This document shows positions 1-7,595 of a DNA stretch of 64,000 nucleotides, one piece after another (positions within the stretch are counted from its first letter, which is position 1; each line of letters opens with the position of its first letter). The notes beneath the pieces are model-generated. The model saw only the letters and a list, made by a program, of their open reading frames with translations. It made no database searches and was not told where the DNA came from. Source of the DNA: JAEUUM01 sp038326165 (lineage in GTDB: Bacteria; Bacteroidota; Bacteroidia; Chitinophagales; Saprospiraceae); the NCBI GenBank assembly GCA_038326165.1, contig JBBQJT010000009.1, positions 17,317-81,316 of the forward strand, given 5' to 3'. The position numbers and the translations under genes are program-made.

Positions 1-1147
1 TTACTTTTTGGTAATTGTCTTTTTCTGCAAGCCCAATATAGATCGATGCACTAACAGGTCTTAATGTCTTAGAATCTACCACTCTGCCCAAAACGGTTAC
101 TTTATCTGAGTTTGGTTCAGAAATTTTGACACGGAACAAATCACTAGTCCCATCACGCTTAGAGGAGAAGAAAAAAAATCCGCTGGAGGTATTGAAGTGA
201 GGCTGAAGATCGTCTTTAGAAGAGTTGATGGGACTAATTAATGCTAAAGGTTCTGACCATTGTGTCCAGCTTTCTGCACTTCTTTTGCTCATGAAAATAT
301 CAAAGCCTCCCATACTGCCAGGTCTATTGCTTGAAAAATACAAGGTTAGCATATCTGATGTAAGATATGGTGTTATATCCCTAAATCCTGAATTGACATT
401 TCCCAAATTGATTGGCTCAGTCCAAGAGGAGTCAGCAGTTCTTTGGCTAACATACAGATCATTATCGCCCTTAGAGTCTTCACGGTTTAGAGAAAGAATC
501 ACAACCGAACCGTCTTTGCTCATGGTTAAAGAAACCACTTCTCCAATGGATTTTAAATTGGGAATATTCAAAGGAATAGGCTGTAACCAAGTCGAATCAT
601 TGACCATTTTAATAGTGGAGAAGCCCTTCTTCATTCCACCATCAGAGGGAAACTGATTGATAATAACATATTCATCATCATTTGGGGTAAAGGAGCAAAC
701 ACTATTAGGAAGTGCGTTATTGAGCGGATACCCTGGATGAAACGATTCGGTGAAGTAATTACCATCGTTAGAATTGGCCACCCAAACATCTTGATTAAAA
801 GGTGATTGATAAAGGATCCCTGATTTGCTACCAAGCTGTTGATATATTTTAGCCAGCTCTTTTAGGTATTTATCTTCCGAATATTGTTTGTAAATATTCT
901 CGCCATTAATATTCAGGTCTTTTATAAAATCAGGAGATCCAGTCCTGGTATAAAACAACTTACGCCCATCATCACTCAGTACTGGACTTATTTCATGATA
1001 ATATGGAGTGTTAATAAATGAGCCCAGCTTTTCTAAGGAATAATCAAGAGTTTGACCCAAACCATAAGCTATATGCACAAGCAACAGCAAGATAGTCAAG
1101 CCAGAATATCTAAATAAAAACCAAAAATGTGCACTTGGGAGCTTCAT
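1..1147 (-). CDS. PD40 beta-propeller surface protein, 3' part cut by window edge
   Basis: The minus strand is open from an ATG at 1147 to the window edge (382 codons seen, no stop). A hydrophobic segment at about residues 9-26 looks like a signal peptide. Next come WD40-like PD40 repeats, for example ISPVLSDDGRKLFYTR, QDVWVANSNDG and CSFTPNDDEYVIIN, the pattern of TolB-like propellers in Bacteroidota. Just before the edge the sequence becomes VLGRVVDSKTLRPVSASIYI, which resembles the carboxypeptidase-regulatory-like domain that often follows PD40 repeats in proteins ending with an OmpA peptidoglycan-binding domain. That OmpA end would lie outside the window and is not seen. By family it is probably an envelope protein. 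The downstream reading frame is intact, so the gene appears functional. Confidence 0.8.
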   Translation of the reverse strand, partial: MKLPSAHFWFLFRYSGLTILLLLVHIAYGLGQTLDYSLEKLGSFINTPYYHEISPVLSDDGRKLFYTRTGSPDFIKDLNINGENIYKQYSEDKYLKELAKIYQQLGSKSGILYQSPFNQDVWVANSNDGNYFTESFHPGYPLNNALPNSVCSFTPNDDEYVIINQFPSDGGMKKGFSTIKMVNDSTWLQPIPLNIPNLKSIGEVVSLTMSKDGSVVILSLNREDSKGDNDLYVSQRTADSSWTEPINLGNVNSGFRDITPYLTSDMLTLYFSSNRPGSMGGFDIFMSKRSAESWTQWSEPLALISPINSSKDDLQPHFNTSSGFFFFSSKRDGTSDLFRVKISEPNSDKVTVLGRVVDSKTLRPVSASIYIGLAEKDNYQKV

Positions 1148-1283
1148 CACGCTGCAAAGTTGTGAAATCTATCGTTAACATGAAACATTGATTTACATAG
1201 AATTGAAATAACAAGTGCTATTTTTGCAAACAAATTAGTTGCAAGGACTATTGAAAGCATTGTAGACATTATTATCTGGCACA

Positions 1284-2589
1284 TTGTTTTCACTTTGCGT
1301 AAAGTCTATTATAGTGGTATCTTTCCTTCTTTTTGGAGCGCTAACCCTAGGCTTTTTCTTTTATTTGCGCTTTGTTTACACCAAAATTTTACGTTGCCTT
1401 TTTGAGAAATATCCTTTTTCAATAAATATCCGAAGAAAAATCCGCTTCAGACTTTTGTATCTATCTCTTGCCTTTTATTTTTGTTCCTCGCTTTCCGTAT
1501 TGAAAATAGATCATGTTCTTTATCAAAGTGATTTTATAAACATAAAGTTGACAATTTTTTTTTGCGGCTATCTTGGTCCTAATTGGTGCCCAAATTTTGG
1601 ATGCAATACTTACAAGGATAAGGCAATCCAGCAGTATGGGAACGCGCTCGAATTCATTGGTGACTGATGAGCGCAGTGAATTACCAGCAGGCCATACAAC
1701 GCAATGGTTTGTACATACAATTAGTGGCCTTGTTGCTATTAAACACCTTCAGTATCGATTAATCTCTTTTCGTATTAAAAGGATATTCAGTAAACTTGGA
1801 TGGAATATTTGTTTTTATTGCGGTAATGTTGAGTGCCAGAATTGTCTCATAGACAACCACTAAAATCATGTTACCACCTTATTTCAGAAGGAAAGGAGTG
1901 GAACAAGGTTCAATTTATGCCTCAAGTCAGCTTTTGGGGTATTTGTTTTATGTGGCAGGATTTTTTATCGTACTAAATTTAATTGATGTAAAAATGAATT
2001 GGCTACTTGGAGGTACAGCGGCTTTATTGGTGGGAGTTGGACTTGCACTACAGCAGACATTCAATGATTTTTTTTCGGGGATTCTTTTGTTATCAGAGCG
2101 GAATATTCACATTGGTGATGTAGTTGATGTTGAGGGTACAGTTGGAATTGTTCGTAAAATTGGCTTGCGAACTTCATTTATGGAAACCCTTGAAAACATG
2201 ATTGTAATCGTACCGAATTTGATGCTCATAATAGGGCAGGTTATCAATTGGACGCATAGCCACGACAAGGCAAGGTTTGAAATTAAAGTATATGTTTCCT
2301 TTAATTCCGATGCCAGACTTCTAAAAAACATATTGCTTAAAACAGTAAAAGACCAAGAAAAGCTGAGCAAGAATCCAGCATCATTAGTTCGTTTTATGAA
2401 TTTGGGAGAATATGCACTAGAGTTTCATGTATTATTTTGGTCGGGCGAACTCATGAATATAGAAGATGTCAAGAGCGATATACGATTTGAACTCAACAAT
2501 AATTTCGTTGAATTTGGGGTAAGATTCCATATCCACAACATCAAGTACAAATGTCTAGTGCTCAAATATCACTTATAACAGTGACTTGA
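1284..2589 (+). pseudogene. decayed MscS-family mechanosensitive channel gene
   Basis: The remains of an MscS-type channel gene are spread over three frames. A frame starting at about 1284 (TTG) encodes hydrophobic segments. Near 1565 homology moves to the next frame (VLIGAQILDAILTRI), and near 1677 to a third frame, which then runs to about 2520. The third frame holds in-frame stops TAA at 1760-1762 and TAG at 1850-1852, and after them the clear channel core GVGLALQQTFNDFFSGILLL, the MscS pore-helix/beta-domain junction. At about 2520 a one-base loss moves the end into another frame, where the family's conserved tail appears as KIPYPQHQVQ and stops at 2587-2589. Three frame changes plus two stops make a functional product very unlikely. 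Residues 1868-2578 could still give a fragment with the beta domain only. Confidence 0.85.
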
Positions 2590-3388
2590 TACGATTGAAT
2601 CTTGTATTATCTGAATTCTGCTGTTGACATTTAAGTGCCTGTGCTTGTTTTGTAATATCTTGGACGCGGTTGCCTGGATCAGGATGCGAACTTAAAAAAA
2701 CAGGAGGTGAAGGCCTTCCTTTCATTTTCTTAAAAAATCCCGCACAACCGGCTGCGTTGTAATTGCTGTTGCAAAGGTAAAACACACTAAACTTGTCAGC
2801 TTCTCTCTCATGTGTACGGCTGAATTTAAGTCCAACAACGGCTGTGGCTACTTGTGCCAATGACTGTGCTGCTTGGCCTACTGCAGCACCACCTGCACCC
2901 GCAGCACCTATGGCTAATATCTGGGCAAGAACGGCAGTTCCCTGAGATTTTGTCAATTGTTTGGTTGAGTGGCGCAGATCAGCGTGCGCTATTTCATGTC
3001 CCATTACCCCTGCCAATTCGTCTTCGTAATCAAGAAACTTGATCAAACCTGTGTAGACATAAATATAGCCACCAGGAGTGCAAAAGGCGTTCAATGTTTT
3101 GTCGTCTTTTATGATGTGAACTTCCCATTTGAAGTTATTTTTGTTTTTTACTCTCCCGGAGTTAATAATTTGATTTGCAATACCGCGGACAAAAGCATAA
3201 GCCTCTTCATTTCCTTTTTCAGGTAAAATAGGGAATTGGGCAGGTTTTGATGCTATTTCTGCAGCAACTTGTGCACCTAGTTTTCTGTCGTCATCTATAG
3301 AATAGGAATTCCAGTTTTTAAAGCTTTGACAATTGATATTGCTGATAATCAGTAACACCAATAAAAAAGAAGGAATCAGGTTTTTCAT
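2573..3388 (-). CDS. M48 family metalloprotease, exported
   Basis: A 271-residue zinc protease of the Ste24/HtpX-like M48 family, in the short exported form without multiple membrane helices. Residues 1-20 form a hydrophobic leader ending at Cys20 (SNINC), so it may be a lipoprotein, although the lipobox is weak. The zinc motif HEIAH is at 131-135 and the third ligand lies in the EREAD motif at about 194-198. A glycine/alanine-rich hydrophobic stretch (about 151-185) separates the two, as is usual in the family. Bacterial relatives such as BepA and LoiP act in outer-membrane protein quality control; that role here is inference. Its 3' end overlaps by 17 bases the ancestral end of the convergent MscS pseudogene. 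Confidence 0.85.
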   Translation of the reverse strand: MKNLIPSFLLVLLIISNINCQSFKNWNSYSIDDDRKLGAQVAAEIASKPAQFPILPEKGNEEAYAFVRGIANQIINSGRVKNKNNFKWEVHIIKDDKTLNAFCTPGGYIYVYTGLIKFLDYEDELAGVMGHEIAHADLRHSTKQLTKSQGTAVLAQILAIGAAGAGGAAVGQAAQSLAQVATAVVGLKFSRTHEREADKFSVFYLCNSNYNAAGCAGFFKKMKGRPSPPVFLSSHPDPGNRVQDITKQAQALKCQQQNSDNTRFNRIKSLL

Positions 3389-3436
3389 AATTAAATTATT
3401 GTACTCGATTAACGAATGTTTGGATACGGTTTATTG

Positions 3437-3444
3437 CAAAGATA
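3437..3444 (-). promoter_or_regulatory. candidate -7 box for the M48 protease gene
   Basis: On the minus strand this reads TATCTTTG, matching the Bacteroidota -7 consensus TAnnTTTG, about 50 bases upstream of the protease ATG at 3388. A TTG lies further upstream, but its spacing is shorter than the usual 19-20 bases, so the call rests on the -7 box alone. Confidence 0.35.
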
Positions 3445-3500
3445 GGGTTAATATGCAAATGATTATGATCTTCTCCATTCTGAAATAAAACGCTTCAAAA

Positions 3501-4418
3501 TTATTCTTCTTTGACGCCTAACACAATGCGCAAGGGCTCATAGGCCTTCCCGTTTTTATTCCAATAATCTTCCAGCATGGATTCTTTTAGCTTAGCGATG
3601 CTTTTCATTATGTCTCCTTCCTTGTTCGGAAAATTATCGGTCCAGCCTAATATTTTATAGGGCGGATTATTTTCATAAACAATGTTCAACTCACGATTCA
3701 GAGAAGGCATTAGCACCTGAAGACACTTTGTATTGTCAATAGAAAAATCACTGCCTTTGTATTCCATATTTTTTATGTCAACATCAACAGCTTCAATTGG
3801 CCAATGCTGAATCATCAGGTATTGTGTACTGGGCAGCATTTTTTGTAACCCCGTAGGAATCTGATTAGGGCACAAACGGATCAAATTGAACAACTCATCT
3901 TCCAGTAAACACGAAGTTAAGGACAACTTGCGATCAGCTTCCTTTTCAAAATAGGAGAACTGCTCCAGTTCCAGATTATTCCCTTTTCTGTTGACTTGAA
4001 GCCATTCATGACCGCACCAGTCCAAGTTTGAAGAACTTACTTTATATGGGTGGTCCAAAGGAGCATTGGCAGGAGTAAATACACTACTCATGAGCGTGTA
4101 ATCATACATGCCAGTTACAAAATGCTTTTTCATGTTGCATTTAAAAACGGGAACAGAAGACTTGTCAACATAAGATTCATTTTTTACGTTTTTTGAAGTA
4201 AGGAAGTCCTCCGTAACAAAAATTAAAACGACATACCCATCGCGCATTACCCCATAGCGTTGTTCTTTGAGCGTATAACCGTTGACTTCGGCTTTCGATT
4301 GGTACCAATACGGATTGGGTTTTTGAATAATAGCTTTTTCTGAGCCAGATTTTGAGCAGGCATGAAATGAAAAACTTACCAAAAGAAGGGCTGAAAGAAA
4401 ACAAAATGGTAAACGCAT
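3501..4418 (-). CDS. conserved Bacteroidota lipoprotein of unknown function
   Basis: A 305-residue protein with a hydrophobic leader and Cys21 (SFHACSKSG), fitting a lipoprotein. The mature part begins with PYWYQSKAEVNGYTLKEQRYG and continues with GYVVLIFVTEDF. I recall this pattern from a Bacteroidetes family often labelled 'septum formation inhibitor Maf', but no Maf nucleotide-pyrophosphatase motif is visible and that label looks wrong. No catalytic motif was recognised. It diverges from the DUF3089 gene at 4439, leaving a 20-base gap, so the two promoters must overlap or lie inside coding sequence. Confidence 0.75.
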   Translation of the reverse strand: MRLPFCFLSALLLVSFSFHACSKSGSEKAIIQKPNPYWYQSKAEVNGYTLKEQRYGVMRDGYVVLIFVTEDFLTSKNVKNESYVDKSSVPVFKCNMKKHFVTGMYDYTLMSSVFTPANAPLDHPYKVSSSNLDWCGHEWLQVNRKGNNLELEQFSYFEKEADRKLSLTSCLLEDELFNLIRLCPNQIPTGLQKMLPSTQYLMIQHWPIEAVDVDIKNMEYKGSDFSIDNTKCLQVLMPSLNRELNIVYENNPPYKILGWTDNFPNKEGDIMKSIAKLKESMLEDYWNKNGKAYEPLRIVLGVKEE

Positions 4419-4438
4419 GACTTAAGTGTTATTTTTGC

Positions 4439-5530
4439 ATGAAAATACGTCAATTGTACAACGAAAAACTATTTAATTTTTTGCGAACGATTATTGTTTG
4501 CTCATTTCTTGTGTGTTGCATGAGTGCTTGCTCCTCATACCAAACCAAGTTATTATTTCAAGATGATCTGAGCACAACAGATTATTCAAATATGGACAAT
4601 TGGGCCTCACATCCCATGAAAAAGGATTCTGCTGACATAGTCTCCAAAGGGATTGATACCATAAGTCTTAAGCCACAAGGTAAGGTGAATATTTTTTATT
4701 TGCACCCAACAACTTTGACGAGCAAGAATAAAAAATCTACATGGAACGCGAGTTTGGGGGACGTTAAGATAAACGCCAAAACAGAAAAAACAGCAATTAA
4801 ATATCAAGCCAGCATATTTAATACAGTAGGAAATATTTATGCACCAAGATATAGACAAGCACATATAAGATGTTACTTCCAAAAGGAAGATCATGGCCAA
4901 AAACAGGCATTTGATTTGGCATATCGAGATGTCAAAGACGCTTTCCTCTATTTTATAGAAAATTATTCAAAGGACACACCATTTATGATCGTGTCACACT
5001 CTCAAGGAACAACCCATGCAGCCAGATTGGTCAATGAACTTGTCAGTGGAAAACCAATTCAAAAACAATTGGTGGTAGCTTATTTGGTTGGATTACCAGT
5101 TCCCAAAAACGCATTTCGCTATGTAAAGCCATGTGAGAGTCCGGACGAAACAAACTGCTTTTGTTCTTGGAGAACTTACAAAAAGGGACACTTTCCTAAG
5201 AAATTTAAAGAAACAGGAAATGTTGCAGTTACTAATCCAGTTTCATGGACCACAGGATGGGCAGAAGTAAGTCGGCAGAAACACAAAGGAGCCATATTTC
5301 TAGATTTTAACAAATTGAAGCCCAAAACGCAAACAACAAAGATTGAGTCAGACTTTTTGTGGACCAATAAACCTAAATTTCGAGGTTCGTTTTTATATTT
5401 TTCAAATAACTTTCACGCAGGAGATTATAATCTTTTTTATAAGGACATACGAGACAATGCAGTTTTGCGTTTGAACAATTATTTAGAAATACAGCAAACA
5501 ACTGGCAACAGTCAATATGGAAAAAAGTAG
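4439..5530 (+). CDS. DUF3089 family alpha/beta-hydrolase-like lipoprotein
   Basis: A 363-residue protein with a hydrophobic leader ending in a cysteine-rich lipobox region (LVCCMSACSS). NIFYLHPTTL near residue 85 and the serine motif VSHSQGT near residue 185, within a hydrophobic strand-turn-helix context, match DUF3089, a family predicted to have the alpha/beta hydrolase fold. The substrate is unknown. A histidine in FSNNFHAGDYN near the C-terminus could complete a catalytic triad. The last 14 bases overlap the start of the histidine kinase gene, so the two are probably co-transcribed. A TATTTTTG box lies at 4430-4437, immediately before the ATG; if that is the promoter, the message would begin inside the first codons, so the true start may lie further in. 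Confidence 0.75.
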   Translation: MKIRQLYNEKLFNFLRTIIVCSFLVCCMSACSSYQTKLLFQDDLSTTDYSNMDNWASHPMKKDSADIVSKGIDTISLKPQGKVNIFYLHPTTLTSKNKKSTWNASLGDVKINAKTEKTAIKYQASIFNTVGNIYAPRYRQAHIRCYFQKEDHGQKQAFDLAYRDVKDAFLYFIENYSKDTPFMIVSHSQGTTHAARLVNELVSGKPIQKQLVVAYLVGLPVPKNAFRYVKPCESPDETNCFCSWRTYKKGHFPKKFKETGNVAVTNPVSWTTGWAEVSRQKHKGAIFLDFNKLKPKTQTTKIESDFLWTNKPKFRGSFLYFSNNFHAGDYNLFYKDIRDNAVLRLNNYLEIQQTTGNSQYGKK

Positions 5531-6665
5531 GTGGAAATGGTATCTTGCGTTTACTGGGCTGATTATCATTTCTGCCTCAATGGTCTATACTGAATATTTG
5601 GCCCAACAACTAGCTTCCGGCGAAAAGAGTAAAGTTGAACTTTACCGGCGTGTGCAGGAATCACTAAATGATCCAAACAACCTGAATAAAGATGTAAGCA
5701 TGGAAACCGAGTTATTGAATTCGGATCTTCTGAAGGGAATACCCATCATATTCGTGGACGAGACAGGAAGAATATCTGATGGAGCCAATTGGGGGGAGGT
5801 CAAGGATACGAACATGGTGTTTCTAGAAAGTCAATTGAAAAGAATCAAGGCATCAGGAAGAGAACCAATTGAAGGAACTGGTTATGCAAAGTACATTTAT
5901 TATGAGCATACGCAATTGTTAAGGCTATTGACCTATTTTCCTATTGTTCAAGTCTTTTTGATTATCTTTTTTGTACTTATCGGTTATTCGGCTTTCAGTT
6001 CGGCCAGAAAGAATGAGCAAAACAAAATTTGGGTGGGAATGGCCAAAGAAACAGCCCATCAACTTGGCACGCCAATTTCTGCAATTATGGCTTGGATCGA
6101 ACACCTCAAACTTCATTCAAACAAGGACACCGCAGAGATTATACACGAACTTGAAAATGATGTTTTCAGATTGGAACTCATTGCGGAGAGATTCTCAAAA
6201 ATTGGTTCTACACCTATCCTAACCGAGGAGAATTTGACAGGTATTTTAGATCGCAATAAAGTTTACATGGCTAGGAGAGCCTCTAAAAGGGTGGTATTCG
6301 ATTTTCCAGATGCTTCGGGAAAAGCATTTTATTCAAAAGTAAATGGACATCTTTTGGACTGGGTTTTTGAGAATTTGATCCGGAATGCTCTGGATTCCAT
6401 GGAGGGCAGGGGAACTATTTCTGCAAGAATAGAGGAAACCACCAAAAAGCTCATCGTCCATTTAACAGATACCGGCAAGGGAATCCCAAGCAAGAATTGG
6501 GACACGGTATTTCAGCCTGGTTTCACAACTAAGAAAAGAGGGTGGGGTCTTGGACTTTCACTCAGTCGAAGAATCATTGAGGCCTATCACAAAGGCAAGA
6601 TTTATGTAAGTCATTCTCAAGCGGATAAGGGCACCACGTTTACTATTGAACTTCCAAAAGCTTGA
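5517..6665 (+). CDS. membrane sensor histidine kinase
   Basis: A 382-residue two-component sensor kinase. Membrane helices at about residues 9-26 and 138-160 flank a sensor region of about 110 residues with no recognised fold. The phospho-acceptor H-box is AKETAHQLGTPISAI with His181. The ATP-binding domain shows the N-box ENLIRNALDSM, the G1 box DTGKGIP, the F-box FTTKKRGWGLGLSLSRRI (which runs into G2) and a final TTFTIELP strand. No HAMP domain is evident between TM2 and the H-box. No response regulator gene lies next to it, so its partner is encoded elsewhere. It overlaps the upstream DUF3089 gene by 14 bases, suggesting translational coupling. Confidence 0.9.
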   Translation: MEKSRWKWYLAFTGLIIISASMVYTEYLAQQLASGEKSKVELYRRVQESLNDPNNLNKDVSMETELLNSDLLKGIPIIFVDETGRISDGANWGEVKDTNMVFLESQLKRIKASGREPIEGTGYAKYIYYEHTQLLRLLTYFPIVQVFLIIFFVLIGYSAFSSARKNEQNKIWVGMAKETAHQLGTPISAIMAWIEHLKLHSNKDTAEIIHELENDVFRLELIAERFSKIGSTPILTEENLTGILDRNKVYMARRASKRVVFDFPDASGKAFYSKVNGHLLDWVFENLIRNALDSMEGRGTISARIEETTKKLIVHLTDTGKGIPSKNWDTVFQPGFTTKKRGWGLGLSLSRRIIEAYHKGKIYVSHSQADKGTTFTIELPKA

Positions 6666-6675
6666 TGCTAAACGC

Positions 6676-7407
6676 TTACACCGCACTGATTCTTCGGACC
6701 ACTTTGTAGATGCGGGTATATTCACCAACTTCTTCTTCGAAAGGATCGTGTTCAAGATGATTGGCTGATATCAGCTTTAATCTAGCAATTTTATTCTTTT
6801 CGTCCCTGATGGGCTGCACGTATTTTATCCATACAGAACCAGTTGATTTCACGGCATAAATTTCACGTTCATGAATATCGGTTAAGCGTTCCACCTCCTT
6901 ACAAACTACAATGTCACCATCTTTGATAACTGGATCCATACTGTTGCCCTTGATGGGAAATGCTACTAATCCTGGCCCGTTAAGTCCTGGTATTTCAAAC
7001 GAATCTGTTTCTTCAAATTCAAAGCTATCATGCGCTACGGACGCACCGGCGAAGGCTTGTAGCGAGGTAAACAAAATGTTGTTTCTTTTATTGGGCGAAC
7101 TTGCTATTTGTGGTACAGGAAGATCGATTCCAAACGGGGATCCAATGCCTTCCATCATGTATTTTTTGTTGACACCAAACTCATCACAGAGGATTGCTGC
7201 ATGATGATAATCAATCATTCTTTTGTCTTCTGGATTCAAAAATGATCGGACAATATGGCCATACGATCTTCTGCCCAATAGCTTATGTGCAAAATCACCG
7301 ATTCCTTTGCCATCACGATCGTTGGTCTTGATTACATTTCGGTCTTCTAAAAGTCTAAAAACCTTGATAAACCTTTCGTTTAGGTCGATTCTGTCTTGAG
7401 TAATCAT
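6676..7407 (-). CDS. LexA/CI-like regulator with S24 peptidase domain
   Basis: A 243-residue protein with a DNA-binding-like N-terminal region (about 1-90) and an S24 autoprotease domain. The catalytic Ser156 lies in IKGNSMDPVI and the general-base lysine is most likely Lys195 in VWIKYV, 39 residues later, close to the spacing in LexA. An Ala120-Gly121 pair in LQAFAGASV is a plausible self-cleavage site. Such proteins are stress- or prophage-type repressors that cut themselves, classically on RecA filaments. The N-terminal part is not a textbook HTH_3 by eye, so the DNA-binding role is inference. The gene converges with the histidine kinase gene (gap of 10 bases). A promoter overlapped by an inverted repeat lies upstream at 7444-7466. 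Confidence 0.8.
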   Translation of the reverse strand: MITQDRIDLNERFIKVFRLLEDRNVIKTNDRDGKGIGDFAHKLLGRRSYGHIVRSFLNPEDKRMIDYHHAAILCDEFGVNKKYMMEGIGSPFGIDLPVPQIASSPNKRNNILFTSLQAFAGASVAHDSFEFEETDSFEIPGLNGPGLVAFPIKGNSMDPVIKDGDIVVCKEVERLTDIHEREIYAVKSTGSVWIKYVQPIRDEKNKIARLKLISANHLEHDPFEEEVGEYTRIYKVVRRISAV

Positions 7408-7443
7408 TTAGATCTATAATAAGTTATAAATTGTTTGTCGGTG

Positions 7444-7466
7444 CAAATATAAACAACATATTGTTT
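7444..7466 (-). promoter_or_regulatory. candidate promoter with inverted-repeat operator for the S24 regulator
   Basis: On the minus strand, 7444-7451 reads TATATTTG, a perfect Bacteroidota -7 box, 37 bases before the regulator ATG at 7407. At 7451-7466, touching the -7 box on its upstream side, lies AAACAA-CATA-TTGTTT, an inverted repeat with 6-base arms and a 4-base spacer. A repressor bound there would block the promoter, so negative autoregulation is plausible, as is common for LexA/CI-type proteins. No second copy of the repeat was found nearby. Confidence 0.45.
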
Positions 7467-7595
7467 TAATGAAATTTTTAAACTCATTTTCTTTTGAAGT
7501 AACTCATTTCAAGCACCTTTAGCAGGAATATTCGCAATTACTGATTGATAGAGTTCGGATTGTCTCTTACCTTGCAGCAGATTTAAAGCTCGTTT

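Noticed and set aside
225..656. Plus-strand frame of 143 codons
   Set aside because: It overlies the PD40 gene on the minus strand, which has clear family motifs through the same bases; the plus-strand product resembles nothing.
3501..4418. Maf nucleotide pyrophosphatase
   Set aside because: Similar proteins carry this label, but the Maf motifs are absent and a lipoprotein leader is present.
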